From Flavobacteriales bacterium (GTDB lineage: Bacteria > Bacteroidota > Bacteroidia > Flavobacteriales_C > GCA-002722245), in the NCBI GenBank assembly GCA_002722245.1, contig PBLA01000018.1, forward strand, positions 110,940 to 174,939: a stretch of DNA of 64,000 nucleotides. The letters run 5' to 3'. Shown here piece after piece: positions 8,994-19,046 of this stretch. The notes under the pieces were generated by a model that saw only the letters and a program-made list of their open reading frames with translations, was not told the origin of the DNA and made no database searches. The stretch's first letter is position 1; each line of letters starts with the position of its first letter. A program made the position numbers and the translations under genes.

Positions 8994-9785
8994 ATGATGA
9001 AAAGATTTAGTTTATTCCTATTGATGACGCTACTCGTGCTAAGTTGCGTAAAAAAAAATACAGAAATACATACGCGTTCTGCCTCTGAAGCTGCACTTGC
9101 AGAAAAACTCACCTTAGATATTATAAAACAAATATTATCGATCGCACCAGATTTTGTTGTTAATCAAGGATATTCAGGAGAATTAGATATCGCAGTACTC
9201 TCAAACCCTGAAATTACTAACAATAATTACCCAAAAACCGTTTCAATTAACTACGGCTCTGGCTCCATTGGTAACTTAGGAAAAACACGATCAGGAATTA
9301 TTAGCTTCACCATTGCAAATGGTGATGTTAAATTACAAGATCTTAATGTCACGTTCGATGACTATCAATTTGATGGTTCAACAATATTTGGATCAATATT
9401 ATACCAATATGACTCTATAACAAAAGGCTATAACGGTCATTACCATGATGATGGAATTTCAATTGTGAATCCAAATGGAACCATGACAATGAAAGGAGAA
9501 TTTTCCATGAAAAAAACCTCTACTTCAGGAACAACCTCAATAGCGGATGATGAATTCAACTTCAGTTGCAACACGACAGGTATTGATTTCTCACAAACTA
9601 GTTTTACCCATATCACAGCAACCGAACATAAAATCAAATTCAATTGTGCTGAATTCATTACATCAGGAACGTCAAATGTAACACCTAATGAAAAAGACGA
9701 ACAAACGGTTGACTTTGGAGGAGGAAACTGTGATGCACAAGGAACGATAAGCGCTGATGGCGAAAAAAAGAATTTTTCTTTTTAA
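8994..9785 (+). CDS. Putative lipoprotein of unknown function
   Basis: This 263-residue protein begins with a short charged N-terminus, a hydrophobic stretch and a lipobox (LLVLSC, Cys at about residue 18), so it should be a lipidated envelope protein. The mature part is rich in Ser, Thr, Gly and beta-prone residues, with a helical first 40 residues (EAALAEKLTLDIIKQIL) followed by probable beta-structure. I recognise no family. It starts 14 bases after folA and may be read from the same transcript, though a functional link to folate is not implied. It ends 8 bases from the convergent priA stop. Confidence 0.75.
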   Translation: MMKRFSLFLLMTLLVLSCVKKNTEIHTRSASEAALAEKLTLDIIKQILSIAPDFVVNQGYSGELDIAVLSNPEITNNNYPKTVSINYGSGSIGNLGKTRSGIISFTIANGDVKLQDLNVTFDDYQFDGSTIFGSILYQYDSITKGYNGHYHDDGISIVNPNGTMTMKGEFSMKKTSTSGTTSIADDEFNFSCNTTGIDFSQTSFTHITATEHKIKFNCAEFITSGTSNVTPNEKDEQTVDFGGGNCDAQGTISADGEKKNFSF

Positions 9786-9793
9786 GGGATAAA

Positions 9794-12256
9794 CTATTGA
9801 GGATCAACATCAACAATAACTCGGACAGTTTTAAAAGCAGAATCCTTTTTAAAAATATTTATCCAATGCTGAATAACCAATTTAATACGATGTATGGAGG
9901 TTGATTTTTCAGCCTTAATCATCATTTTTTTGTGGTAAAAATTATTTATTCGAGCTATACTAGGATATTCTGGACCGAGCACTTTTTCCTTTCCAATATC
10001 GTTCCTTAAATTCATTGCGAAACCATCACAACACGCATCTAAAACATTTCGATCTTTATGTCGAAATGTTAACGCAATCAAACGATAAAAGGGGGGATAA
10101 GAAAAATTACGCCTATTGATAATTTCACTGGTGTACATATTTAAATAGTCATTTGCCATCACATCACGAATAGTATTATGATGCGGATTATGACTTTGTA
10201 TAATCACTTTCCCTCTTTTCACTTTACGACCAGCTCTTCCAGATACTTGCGCCATTAGTTGATAAGCCCGTTCGAATGCTCTGAAATCAGGATAATAAAG
10301 CATTTGATCAGCATTTAACACACCAACCAAGCTCACATTGTCAAAATCCAACCCTTTTGTCACCATTTGAGTTCCCACCAAAATATCAATTTCCTTTTCT
10401 TCAAATTGAGTAATGAGATTTTGATAAGCATGCTTTCCCCGAGTTGTATCCAAATCCATTCGGGCTACTCGTGCCTTCGGGAAAATATTTTTCACTTCCT
10501 CTTCTATCTTCTCTGTTCCAAATCCCCTCATATCAGTATCAACACTTCCGCATGCAGCACATGTTAATGGTACCTTTTCCACATATCCACAATAATGACA
10601 CCTCAATAAATCTGAATGTTTATGATATGTTAAACTTACGTCACATCGCTTACATTGTTGAACGTGGCCACATGTAAAACAGGTTAGCATAGGTGCAAAA
10701 CCTCGTCTATTCTGGAATAAAATAATTTGTTCTCCCGATTCAATAGCCTCATCCATTTTTCCCTTAAGCAACTCGGTAAATAAGGAAGTCATTTTCTTTT
10801 TTTTCTTATCGGTCTGAAGATCTCCACATTGAACTTCAGGCAATTGAAGTCCCCCATACCGCTTTTTCAATTCTACTAAACCATATTTACCTTGTTTTGC
10901 ATTAAAATAAGACTCAACAGATGGTGTTGCGCTTCCTAAAAGAACCTTTGCTTGATGAAATTTAGCGAGAACAAGAGATAAATCTCTCCCGTGATAACGC
11001 GGAGCAGGGTCAAATTGTTTAAAAGTGTTTTCATGTTCCTCATCAACAATCACTAATCCTAAATTGGAAAAAGGAAGGAATAAAGCAGAGCGCGCACCAA
11101 GTATAACTTTATATTTAGAAGACGACTTTAGTAATTCATTCCAAAGTTCAACACGCTCATTAAGGTTAAACTTAGAATGATAAACACCCACTGCATCTCC
11201 AAAAATACGTTGAAGTCGGACAATTATTTGAGTTGTAAGTGCAATTTCAGGCAAAAGATAGAGTACTTGTTCCCCTTTATCAATGGTTTCTTGAATTAAG
11301 CGAATATACACCTCTGTTTTACCACTACCTGTTACCCCATGAAATAGCACGGCTTCTTTTTCTAGAAATTGCTCCTTTATCAATTCAAATGCATGATGTT
11401 GATCTGCACTTAAATTAGGTAATTCTTGAACTTCTCCTGTGTAAGCTTTTAATCGATTTACAGATTCATCAAAAAGATCAAAAACTCCTTTATTGACCAA
11501 ACCATTTATCACCGATGAACTAGATGCAAATTTTTTTATTAATCGACTCCTACGAATTTTAAAACTATCGAAATCAAACCCCTTTTCTCCTATGATTTGC
11601 AAAAGTAAATCCTCTTGTTTAGGCGCATTTTTAACCAAAAGAAAAGCATTATTCAAAGAAGTTAAATTAGGGAAGTTTTTATGATTAATCTTTACAAAAG
11701 TGTCAACCTTTGGAGCGTATTTTTCTTTGACCTCCTCCTCCAAGATAATGACACCTTTTTCGTAAAGAGATTTAATTATCTTATGGACATTTCTTATACC
11801 AAGAATATTGGATATATCATTAATGGAAAGAACCGGTTGTATTTGCAGCGCCTCCGCAATTAAGAATTCCTGATCCTTCAAACTAGAATAATCAATAATT
11901 GATTCTTGATCGAGTAAAACTTTTGTCTCATTTACCAATTTAAAACCAGAAGGCAATGCAGCATTCATAACCTCACCGGGGCCGCACATGTAGTACGCGC
12001 TTATCCAATCCCATAATTTTAGTTGATTTTGATTCACAATCGGAAATTCATCCAAAACAAACTCTATGGATTTGGCTTGATGCTCCTTCGGCGGTTGGTG
12101 GTGAATCTTATGAATAATTGCCGTGTAAAACTTCGACCTCCCTAACTTCACAACAACACGTTTCCCAACAACAAGTTCAGAAACAAATTCTTCCTCTACA
12201 TAATAAGTGAATAAATTGGAGAGTGGTACAGGGACAATTACATCAACAAAAACCAT
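9794..12256 (-). CDS. priA: Primosomal protein N', replication restart helicase
   Basis: PriA is the 3'-5' superfamily 2 helicase that reloads the replisome at stalled forks. The N-terminal DNA-binding domain (FVDVIVPVPLSNLFTYYV) is followed by Walker A FHGVTGSGKTEVYI, the DEEH box VIVDEEHENTFKQ, four CxxC pairs that bind two zinc ions (CFTC, CKRC, CHYC, CAAC) and the C-terminal helicase lobe with QMVTKGLDFDNVSLVGVLNAD. The ORF track begins at a TTG (12292) that would overlap pfkA. I prefer the ATG at 12256, which gives 820 residues, starts just before the conserved FVDV motif and leaves a 16-base gap after pfkA. The pair is probably co-transcribed. Confidence 0.95.
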   Translation of the reverse strand: MVFVDVIVPVPLSNLFTYYVEEEFVSELVVGKRVVVKLGRSKFYTAIIHKIHHQPPKEHQAKSIEFVLDEFPIVNQNQLKLWDWISAYYMCGPGEVMNAALPSGFKLVNETKVLLDQESIIDYSSLKDQEFLIAEALQIQPVLSINDISNILGIRNVHKIIKSLYEKGVIILEEEVKEKYAPKVDTFVKINHKNFPNLTSLNNAFLLVKNAPKQEDLLLQIIGEKGFDFDSFKIRRSRLIKKFASSSSVINGLVNKGVFDLFDESVNRLKAYTGEVQELPNLSADQHHAFELIKEQFLEKEAVLFHGVTGSGKTEVYIRLIQETIDKGEQVLYLLPEIALTTQIIVRLQRIFGDAVGVYHSKFNLNERVELWNELLKSSSKYKVILGARSALFLPFSNLGLVIVDEEHENTFKQFDPAPRYHGRDLSLVLAKFHQAKVLLGSATPSVESYFNAKQGKYGLVELKKRYGGLQLPEVQCGDLQTDKKKKKMTSLFTELLKGKMDEAIESGEQIILFQNRRGFAPMLTCFTCGHVQQCKRCDVSLTYHKHSDLLRCHYCGYVEKVPLTCAACGSVDTDMRGFGTEKIEEEVKNIFPKARVARMDLDTTRGKHAYQNLITQFEEKEIDILVGTQMVTKGLDFDNVSLVGVLNADQMLYYPDFRAFERAYQLMAQVSGRAGRKVKRGKVIIQSHNPHHNTIRDVMANDYLNMYTSEIINRRNFSYPPFYRLIALTFRHKDRNVLDACCDGFAMNLRNDIGKEKVLGPEYPSIARINNFYHKKMMIKAEKSTSIHRIKLVIQHWINIFKKDSAFKTVRVIVDVDPQ

Positions 12257-12272
12257 CACTCCAATATCAATT

Positions 12273-13247
12273 TTAAATGGAAAGTATATCAATCATTTGC
12301 AAGAGATTTTGATTGATTTTTTCTTGATTTTTAATGGCTTTGGTAAAAGGTGTATAACAAATATCATCATTCACAATTCCAATCATCTCGCCTTTTCTTC
12401 CATCCATCAAACTCTTTACAGCTTCCACCCCCATTTGACTTGCTCTTACTCGCTCCATACAAGTGGGGCTTCCTCCTCTTTGAATATGACCTAGTACAAC
12501 AACTCGAATATCGTATCCAGGACATTTTTCTTTCAACACATCACCCACTGATTGCGCATTCCCCTCTTTTGCTCCTTCGGCAACAATAACGATATTACTT
12601 AATTTCTTTCTCTTGTGTTCAGAATTCATTCTCCTTATAAGTGGCTCCAATCTGTCCTCTTCACTTTCAGGATAGAGAATTGCTTCAGCACCACAGCCGA
12701 TCCCTGCCCTCAAAGCGATAAAACCCGCATCTTTACCCATCACCTCTACCACAAACAAACGGTTGTGAGAGTCCGCAGTATCTCTAATTTTATCCACCGC
12801 ATCAATAACTGTATTTAAGGCAGTATCATACCCTATGGTGTAATCCGTCCCTACGAGATCATTATCAATTGTACCCGGTAAACCAACTATTGGAAAATCA
12901 AATTCAGAATTGAACACATTGGCACCTGTGAACGTTCCATCACCTCCAATCACCACCAACCCCTCAATTTTCTCGTTCATTAAATTAGTGTAGGCCTTTT
13001 GTCTTCCTTCAAACGACATAAACCCCTTGCTTCGCATACTCTTTAAAACAGTCCCTCCTCTTTGTAGAATATTTGCCACTGAACCAGGGACTAAATATTC
13101 GAATTCCCCCTCAATTAAACCATCATATCCCCTTTGGATACCCACAACCTCAATTCCATGAAAAGCAGCCGTTCTTACTACAGCTCTTACCGCAGCGTTC
13201 ATACCAGGTGAATCTCCTCCCGATGTTAAAACTCCAAGTTTCTTCAT
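12273..13247 (-). CDS. pfkA: ATP-dependent 6-phosphofructokinase
   Basis: This 324-residue enzyme phosphorylates fructose 6-phosphate to the 1,6-bisphosphate, the committed step of glycolysis. Motifs are complete: LTSGGDSPGMNAAVRAVVR, IGGDGTFTGA (the GGDG form, typical of ATP-using rather than pyrophosphate-using enzymes), the catalytic PGTIDNDLVGTDYTIGYDTA, and GKDAGFIALRAGIG. Length fits the bacterial allosteric type. priA lies immediately downstream. Confidence 0.97.
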   Translation of the reverse strand: MKKLGVLTSGGDSPGMNAAVRAVVRTAAFHGIEVVGIQRGYDGLIEGEFEYLVPGSVANILQRGGTVLKSMRSKGFMSFEGRQKAYTNLMNEKIEGLVVIGGDGTFTGANVFNSEFDFPIVGLPGTIDNDLVGTDYTIGYDTALNTVIDAVDKIRDTADSHNRLFVVEVMGKDAGFIALRAGIGCGAEAILYPESEEDRLEPLIRRMNSEHKRKKLSNIVIVAEGAKEGNAQSVGDVLKEKCPGYDIRVVVLGHIQRGGSPTCMERVRASQMGVEAVKSLMDGRKGEMIGIVNDDICYTPFTKAIKNQEKINQNLLQMIDILSI

Positions 13248-13287
13248 AATTTAAATCCCGTTTATATCTTTCTTGTTCGGTAGCAGG

Positions 13288-13318
13288 CAAATGTAAATAA
13301 TCTAATTAAATATCAGAA
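13288..13318 (-). promoter_or_regulatory. Candidate promoter for pfkA
   Basis: On the minus strand TACATTTG is a perfect TAnnTTTG -7 box, 40 bases before the pfkA ATG. A TTCTG stretch 18 bases further upstream is an imperfect -33 element. Confidence 0.4.
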
Positions 13319-13444
13319 TAACTTATTCATTTTAACACCCGTTTTTCAATCAAAATTTGACACCAAATTATTAGCTATTGTTCATGGATTAATAAAAAAT
13401 ATTCTATATTTACCCCTCTAATAGTAAGAATATTTTCAAGCTGT

Positions 13445-14368
13445 ATGAAAAGTATGAAAAGCATCATCAAAGGTTTCGGTATATTGGCTGCCGGTTCATT
13501 TTTATTAACCGCTTGTCCTAGCCCAGATCAACCGCAGGATGACATTCAAATTGAAACGCCTCCCAAAACTCAAAATACTGACACTGTTAAAGTTCTTCCT
13601 GTGACAAAAGTAGACGGAGCCATGTTTAGTATTCCTTCTCCTATCCAGCTAGGAAGAGTTATTCAAAAATCGGGTGCCCCATATAATCAAGATATCTTAA
13701 ATGATCCTACTGCTTCAGAAGGATATATTGATTTAGCTTCTCAGTCTCTTAACCTAGGAATATATGGAGCAGATCTAGGATATTGTGCTTTGTACGATAA
13801 GCAACAGGAGTCATTAGGCTTCATGAAATCTGCTCAAAAGCTTAGCGATGTTTTAGGAATTTCAGATGCCTTTGATGTTGAAACAATAAAAGCCATTCAA
13901 AGGAATCTTGACAACAAAGATTCGTTACTTTACCTCATTTCCAATTCATACAGAAAGGCGGATGATTATTTACAAACCAGTGATCGAAAGCAGATCGGTG
14001 CACTTGTAATTGTTGGTGGATGGATAGAAAGTTTACATTTCGCTGGAATTCTAGGAAAAGGAAACAAAAGCGCGGACGTCGTTGAAATGATTGGAATGCA
14101 AAAACATACCATAAACACCATTCTTGATAAGATGTTGGAACGGTATATTGTTGAGCCCGGTGTAGAAGAAATATATAATGATTTAGATGAAATCCGTATG
14201 GTATTTGAGAAAGTAAATATTAAATACGAATATGTTGCTCCTGTAACTGATAAGGAAAAGAAAACAACCACTCTAAAATCAAAAACCACCGTGGAGATTT
14301 CAGATGAAGTATTCAATGAGATTGTAGAAAAAATAGAGGTGTTTAGAACAAAAGTAACTAAAGTTTAA
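13445..14368 (+). CDS. Putative lipoprotein, unknown function
   Basis: This 307-residue protein has a signal peptide ending in a lipobox (FLLTAC, Cys near residue 24), then a Pro/Gln/Asp/Thr-rich linker and a mainly alpha-helical mature domain. It therefore should sit in an envelope membrane as a lipoprotein. Conserved-looking stretches include LASQSLNLGIYGADLGYCAL and VGGWIESLHFAG. I have a sense that such helical lipoproteins occur in marine Bacteroidota, but I cannot name a family. A second exported protein follows after 20 bases and the pair ends at a strong terminator, so the two are probably an operon. Confidence 0.75.
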   Translation: MKSMKSIIKGFGILAAGSFLLTACPSPDQPQDDIQIETPPKTQNTDTVKVLPVTKVDGAMFSIPSPIQLGRVIQKSGAPYNQDILNDPTASEGYIDLASQSLNLGIYGADLGYCALYDKQQESLGFMKSAQKLSDVLGISDAFDVETIKAIQRNLDNKDSLLYLISNSYRKADDYLQTSDRKQIGALVIVGGWIESLHFAGILGKGNKSADVVEMIGMQKHTINTILDKMLERYIVEPGVEEIYNDLDEIRMVFEKVNIKYEYVAPVTDKEKKTTTLKSKTTVEISDEVFNEIVEKIEVFRTKVTKV

Positions 14369-14388
14369 GAGTAGAAAACAGGTAGAAT

Positions 14389-14808
14389 ATGAAAAAAATA
14401 TTTTTCTCATTAATATGCATATACAGTGCTTTATCCTTTAAAGCCAATGCCCAATGCGATACAGTTGCAAACTATTGTCACAAGAACAATTTCACTGTTG
14501 ATTATGTATCTGACGGACAAAACTATCGAGCATTCCTCTATGGTGACCAAGAAGCTGAGTTTGAAACAACATTTTTTGGAGGAGTTACTTACAGAGCAGC
14601 AGCTTGCTCAGGATTTGAACAAGGAAACATCTTATTTTCAGTGAAAGATGAAAATAACAACGTACTTTTTGACAATATAGAACATGCGAACGCACCGTAT
14701 TGGGACTTTCAAGTAGAAAATACAGTTACTGTTAAAATTAGCGCCAAGTTGGATGCGTTGGAATCCCCTTCAGGTTGTGCTACCATTTTAATTGGATTTA
14801 AGCAATAA
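14389..14808 (+). CDS. Small exported protein, unknown function
   Basis: This 139-residue protein has a clear signal peptide ending near ALSFKANAQ. The mature part is about 115 residues with four cysteines (CDTVANYC near the start, AACS in the middle, GCAT near the end) that could form disulfides in the periplasm. It appears to be a single beta-rich domain. It is the second gene of a pair with the preceding lipoprotein and is followed by a strong terminator. No family is recognised. Confidence 0.7.
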   Translation: MKKIFFSLICIYSALSFKANAQCDTVANYCHKNNFTVDYVSDGQNYRAFLYGDQEAEFETTFFGGVTYRAAACSGFEQGNILFSVKDENNNVLFDNIEHANAPYWDFQVENTVTVKISAKLDALESPSGCATILIGFKQ

Positions 14809-14828
14809 ACGTCAAGCATTGAATAAAG

Positions 14829-14864
14829 AAAGGCATTGTTTTTTACTAAAACAATGCCTTTTTA
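14829..14864 (+). terminator. Strong rho-independent terminator
   Basis: A perfect 14-bp stem (AAAGGCATTGTTTT / AAAACAATGCCTTT) with a 5-base loop runs into a T-rich tail 20 bases after the small exported protein gene. It separates this pair from the ABC transporter gene. Confidence 0.85.
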
Positions 14865-14898
14865 GTATATTGTAGTTTCTTTACTTGAGGACTAAAGT

Positions 14899-17800
14899 AT
14901 GAGCGAAAGGATACTCAAAGCATTAATGCAACTTTTTGCACTTGTTGCCAAAGTAGACAGTGTAAATAATGATGGAAGGTCTGTTGTTGAAACTTTTTTG
15001 AAACAACAACTTAACGCTGAACTGGTAACTCAATATCTTGAGCTCTTCGAAGAATACCTTGAAAAACATCAAAAAATTTCCAAAAGGAAAGAAGGTAAAG
15101 AAAGAAAAAGAACTGCTGTAAATTCTGTTAAAGTATTACGAATCTGTACGCAGATAAATGAAGAACTGCAACAAAAACAAAAAATAGTTGTACTTATCCG
15201 ATTATTGGAGTTTACCTTCTCAGGGAATTATTCAGACCAAGAAATAGAATTTGTTACGACAGTAGCAGAAACCTTTAATATATCTGGTGATGAATTCAGG
15301 GAAAGTATGGCATTTGTTGTTTCTAATGACAATAAAATCCCTGACAATGAAAACTTTCTTATCATTCATCAAGCTGAAAACGATGAATACAAAAAAGCGA
15401 AAGTCATCCATAACACTTACCTAGAAGGTGCAGTAAAAATATTACGGCTAGAAGATTCTGGTAACTATATCGCCAAATATTGTGGTGATGAAGCTATTTA
15501 TATCAATGGACAAATTATTGATAACAATAGAGTTTATTTTCTTGCTCATGGATCGAGTATCCGAAGTAAAAAACTAAAACCCATCTATTTTAGTGATATT
15601 TCATCTAAATACAGGGCCCAAGAGGAAACACAAAAAATTGACTTCATCGCCGACAAACTAGGCTATAAATTTCCTGCTGGAAATATAGGTTTACACGAAT
15701 TAAATCTTGTAGACCATAGTGGAAATTTAATAGGAATTATGGGTGCTTCAGGTGCTGGTAAATCTACATTACTCTCTCTATTAAATGGAACGTTAACTCC
15801 TACCTCAGGATCTGTTAAAATTAATGGGATTGATATTCATCATCAGAAAGAGGAATTAGAGGGTGTTATTGGACATATCTCCCAAGATGATTTATTAATA
15901 GAGGATCTTAGCGTGTTCGAAAATCTATTTTACAACACAAAATTGTGCTATGATAATCTACCCGATAAGTATATCGCTAAAAAAAGCATCGATATGCTTA
16001 AGAGCTTGGGACTCTATGAAATTAAAGATTTAAAAGTAGGCTCCCCGTTAAACAAAAAAATAAGTGGAGGTCAGCGTAAACGACTAAATATTGGACTCGA
16101 ACTCATTCGAGAACCTCAAGTTCTTTTTGTAGATGAACCAACTTCTGGTTTGTCCTCAAGAGATTCTGAAAACATTATGGATTTGCTCAAAGAACTCGCT
16201 TTGAAAGGAAAGCTGGTTTTTGTGGTTATTCACCAACCCTCTTCAGACATTTTTAAAATGTTTGATAATTTATTGATTCTGGATACAGGAGGTTTTCCAA
16301 TATACTATGGAAATCCAGTTGAATCGGTTACCTATTTTAAAAAAGCAATCAATCATGTATCAGCAAATGAAAGCGAATGCTTCAATTGCGGTAATGTGAA
16401 TCCTGAACAAATCTTCAATATCATTGAAACCAAGGTTGTTGACGAATATGGTAATATCACAAATCAAAGACGAATTCCTCCCAAAACATGGAGTGAATAT
16501 TACCATAAGGTCATTGAAAAACCTGACACTCAAGTAAAGCGAACTGAAATGCCAAATGGGACCTATTCTATCCCTAGAAAAATGAATCAGTTCAAAGTAT
16601 TTTTTATTCGTGATATCTTATCCAAAGTAGCGAATTCACAATACATGCTAATTAATTTTTTAGAAGGACCATTCCTTGCTTTCATATTGGCGTATTTGGT
16701 GAAATTTTTCAGTACAGAAAGTGGCCCTGATTCTTCCTACATATTTCGGTATAATGAAAACATCACGGCATACTTGTTCATGAGCGTTGTTGTCGCCTTA
16801 TTCATGGGACTTACAGTAAGTGCAGAAGAAATTATTAGCGACCGAAAAATACTGAAAAGAGAAACGTTTTTGAACCTTTCCAGGTTTAGTTATTTGGCAA
16901 GTAAAACAGCCATTATGTTTATAATATCTGCGATTCAAACAATGTCCTACATTCTTATTGGAAATCTAATTTTAGGAATTAATGGGATGATTTTTGATTA
17001 TTGGTTCGTTTTATTTTCGTGTAGTTTCTTTGCGAACATGCTAGGCTTAAACATATCTTCAGCATTCAATTCTGTAGTAACTATTTACATTCTCATCCCT
17101 ATATTGCTTATCCCTCAGCTTTTATTGAGTGGAGTGATAGTTAAATTCGATAAATTAAACCCAAGTCTTTCTTCTCAAACTGTTGTTCCAATAGCAGGAG
17201 AAATGATGGCTTCACGATGGGCTTTTGAGGCGCTAGCAGTCAATCAATTTAAAGAAAATAAATTTGAAAAAGAGTATTATTCATTCGATAAAGCAATGAG
17301 TATTGCCAATTATAAAAAGAACTTTTGGATTGCCGCCGTAAAAACTCGCTTAACGATGAGCGTAAACTATGCGCGTAAGCCTGATAAAAAGGATGAATTT
17401 AATGAGAATATTCAATTGGTTATTTCAGAAATAAAAGCTGAAAACCTGTTTTTAGAAGAAGTTTTTAAAAATAAGAATGATATATATGACAAGGCTGAAT
17501 TACGTGCCTTAAATAAAGCTTTACCTGCTTCCACTCGTGAGCAATTGGTTAATTCAATCACCGATAGAATCAGTAAAATTGAAACAATTGAAAAATTCAA
17601 TGACAAAAGCGCGAAAGAAATCAATGCTGTTTTAAACGATATTAAAAGTTTATACATCAAATATTACAATGCGTTTGCAGATGCAAAAAACAGAAAAATT
17701 GCTGCATTTAGAAATGAGAAGGATGGTAAAAAGCTATTTATTGAAAAAAGAGATCGTTATCAAAACGAAAGTTTAACTGACCTTGTAAAAAACAATAACG

Positions 17801-18066
17801 AACTCAACAAAATCATACAATTTGAAGGAAGACTTGTTCAGAAATCCGACCCAATATACAGAGATTCTAAGGGATTCAGAGCACACTTCTTTGCTCCCAC
17901 GAAAACCATCTTAGGTATGTCAATAGATACATTTTGGGTTAATATCTTTGTGATTATGGGAATGGCATTCATATTGTTTGTAAGTCTATATTACGATATA
18001 CTCAAAAAATGTATTGATTGGCTTGGAGAACTCACCACGAAAATCGGTTTGTCTAAAGAAGAATAG
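14899..18066 (+). CDS. ABCG-like transporter half (ATPase-permease fusion) with TerB-like and FHA-like N-terminal regions
   Basis: The 1055-residue protein joins several parts. Residues 1-130 are helical and resemble a TerB-like domain. Residues 165-235 look like a small beta domain of FHA type. The ATPase follows, with Walker A GIMGASGAGKSTLL (about 281), signature ISGGQRKRLNIG (about 387) and Walker B LFVDEPTSGL. The ABC2-type permease occupies about 577-755, and after a long mostly helical segment (775-1000) comes a last membrane helix at about 1014-1034. The order ATPase before membrane domain is that of the ABCG/White family. The long segment between the last two membrane regions should lie outside the inner membrane. 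The substrate is unknown. A CxxC pair (CFNCGN) sits between ATPase and membrane part. Confidence 0.85.
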   Translation: MSERILKALMQLFALVAKVDSVNNDGRSVVETFLKQQLNAELVTQYLELFEEYLEKHQKISKRKEGKERKRTAVNSVKVLRICTQINEELQQKQKIVVLIRLLEFTFSGNYSDQEIEFVTTVAETFNISGDEFRESMAFVVSNDNKIPDNENFLIIHQAENDEYKKAKVIHNTYLEGAVKILRLEDSGNYIAKYCGDEAIYINGQIIDNNRVYFLAHGSSIRSKKLKPIYFSDISSKYRAQEETQKIDFIADKLGYKFPAGNIGLHELNLVDHSGNLIGIMGASGAGKSTLLSLLNGTLTPTSGSVKINGIDIHHQKEELEGVIGHISQDDLLIEDLSVFENLFYNTKLCYDNLPDKYIAKKSIDMLKSLGLYEIKDLKVGSPLNKKISGGQRKRLNIGLELIREPQVLFVDEPTSGLSSRDSENIMDLLKELALKGKLVFVVIHQPSSDIFKMFDNLLILDTGGFPIYYGNPVESVTYFKKAINHVSANESECFNCGNVNPEQIFNIIETKVVDEYGNITNQRRIPPKTWSEYYHKVIEKPDTQVKRTEMPNGTYSIPRKMNQFKVFFIRDILSKVANSQYMLINFLEGPFLAFILAYLVKFFSTESGPDSSYIFRYNENITAYLFMSVVVALFMGLTVSAEEIISDRKILKRETFLNLSRFSYLASKTAIMFIISAIQTMSYILIGNLILGINGMIFDYWFVLFSCSFFANMLGLNISSAFNSVVTIYILIPILLIPQLLLSGVIVKFDKLNPSLSSQTVVPIAGEMMASRWAFEALAVNQFKENKFEKEYYSFDKAMSIANYKKNFWIAAVKTRLTMSVNYARKPDKKDEFNENIQLVISEIKAENLFLEEVFKNKNDIYDKAELRALNKALPASTREQLVNSITDRISKIETIEKFNDKSAKEINAVLNDIKSLYIKYYNAFADAKNRKIAAFRNEKDGKKLFIEKRDRYQNESLTDLVKNNNELNKIIQFEGRLVQKSDPIYRDSKGFRAHFFAPTKTILGMSIDTFWVNIFVIMGMAFILFVSLYYDILKKCIDWLGELTTKIGLSKEE

Positions 18067-18113
18067 ATCAGAAAAAAGAAAACTAAAAAATAAAACGTAC
18101 TGCTTTCTCCCTA

Positions 18114-18935
18114 TTAGGGAACAAGATCTTCAACCTTCATATCCGATTTATCTGTTTTAATCTTATAATTTTCGAAATCGAACAATCCTTTATCCAACAT
18201 GTGAGAGGGAGCAATATTTTTAATGGATTTAAAAATAATTTCTTTTCTGCCGGGAGACTTTTCATCCCAAGTCTTTAACATATCTTTTACAGCCTGCCTT
18301 TGTAATCCATCCTGTGATCCACAAAGATTACATGGAATGATTGGAAATTGTTTTAATTGAGAATATGCCTCGATATCTGCCTCCTTACAGTAAGCCAAAG
18401 GGCGAATAACAACATGCTTTCCATCATCAGTTTTATATTTAGGAGGCATTGTCTCAATTCTTCCTGAATAAAACATGTTTAGGAATAAAGTCTCCATAAT
18501 ATCTTCCCTGTGATGTCCTAAAGCTACTTTATTACATCCTAATTCTTCTGCCACTGAATAAAGAATACCACGTCTTAATCTGGAACACAAACTACACATT
18601 GTTTTGCCTTCAGGGATTTTATCCACAACTACAGAATAAGTATCTCTTTCTACAATTCTATAAGGGACTCCTATTTTCTCAAAATACTCGGGCAATATAT
18701 GCTCAGGAAAACCAGGCTGTTTTTGATCTAAATTAACCGCAACAATTTCAAAATTTAATAAGGGAGATTGTTGCATGTGCATTAAAATATCCAACATTGT
18801 GTAGCTGTCTTTACCTCCAGAAAGACACACCATTATTTTATCACCTTCCTGTACAAGACCATAATCCTCATTTGCTTTCCACACTGCCTTTCTTATTCTT
18901 CTCGTTAGCTTTACACTTTCATCCTCTTTTGCCAT
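18114..18935 (-). CDS. ttcA: tRNA 2-thiocytidine(32) synthetase TtcA
   Basis: TtcA is the iron-sulfur PP-loop enzyme that thiolates cytidine 32 in the anticodon loop of certain tRNAs. The PP-loop [13 protein letters not shown] is present, as are the two CxxC motifs that hold the cluster, [11 protein letters not shown] and [11 protein letters not shown]. The [17 protein letters not shown] stretch is typical. Length (273 residues) is close to that of the E. coli enzyme. It sits as a single gene convergent with the ABC transporter and downstream of the rpmH terminator on the same strand. Confidence 0.94.
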   Translation of the reverse strand: MAKEDESVKLTRRIRKAVWKANEDYGLVQEGDKIMVCLSGGKDSYTMLDILMHMQQSPLLNFEIVAVNLDQKQPGFPEHILPEYFEKIGVPYRIVERDTYSVVVDKIPEGKTMCSLCSRLRRGILYSVAEELGCNKVALGHHREDIMETLFLNMFYSGRIETMPPKYKTDDGKHVVIRPLAYCKEADIEAYSQLKQFPIIPCNLCGSQDGLQRQAVKDMLKTWDEKSPGRKEIIFKSIKNIAPSHMLDKGLFDFENYKIKTDKSDMKVEDLVP

Positions 18936-18987
18936 ATTACAAAATTACGATATTTCTATTCCTATTCCCACTCCCGATAGTTTAAAC

Positions 18988-19019
18988 AAAAAAACCCCAA
19001 CTTAGATGAAGTTGAGGTT
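18988..19019 (-). terminator. Terminator after rpmH
   Basis: On the minus strand AACCTCAACTT / AAGTTGGGGTT form an 11-bp stem with one G-T pair and a 5-base loop, followed by a run of T. It lies 28 bases after the rpmH stop codon and upstream of ttcA. Confidence 0.8.
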
Positions 19020-19046
19020 AATTGATCTCTAAACGAGATATTTATC

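Noticed and set aside
12257-12292. TTG-initiated priA start that overlaps pfkA
   Set aside because: The extra 12 residues are not part of the PriA fold. The ATG at 12256 sits just before the conserved FVDV motif.
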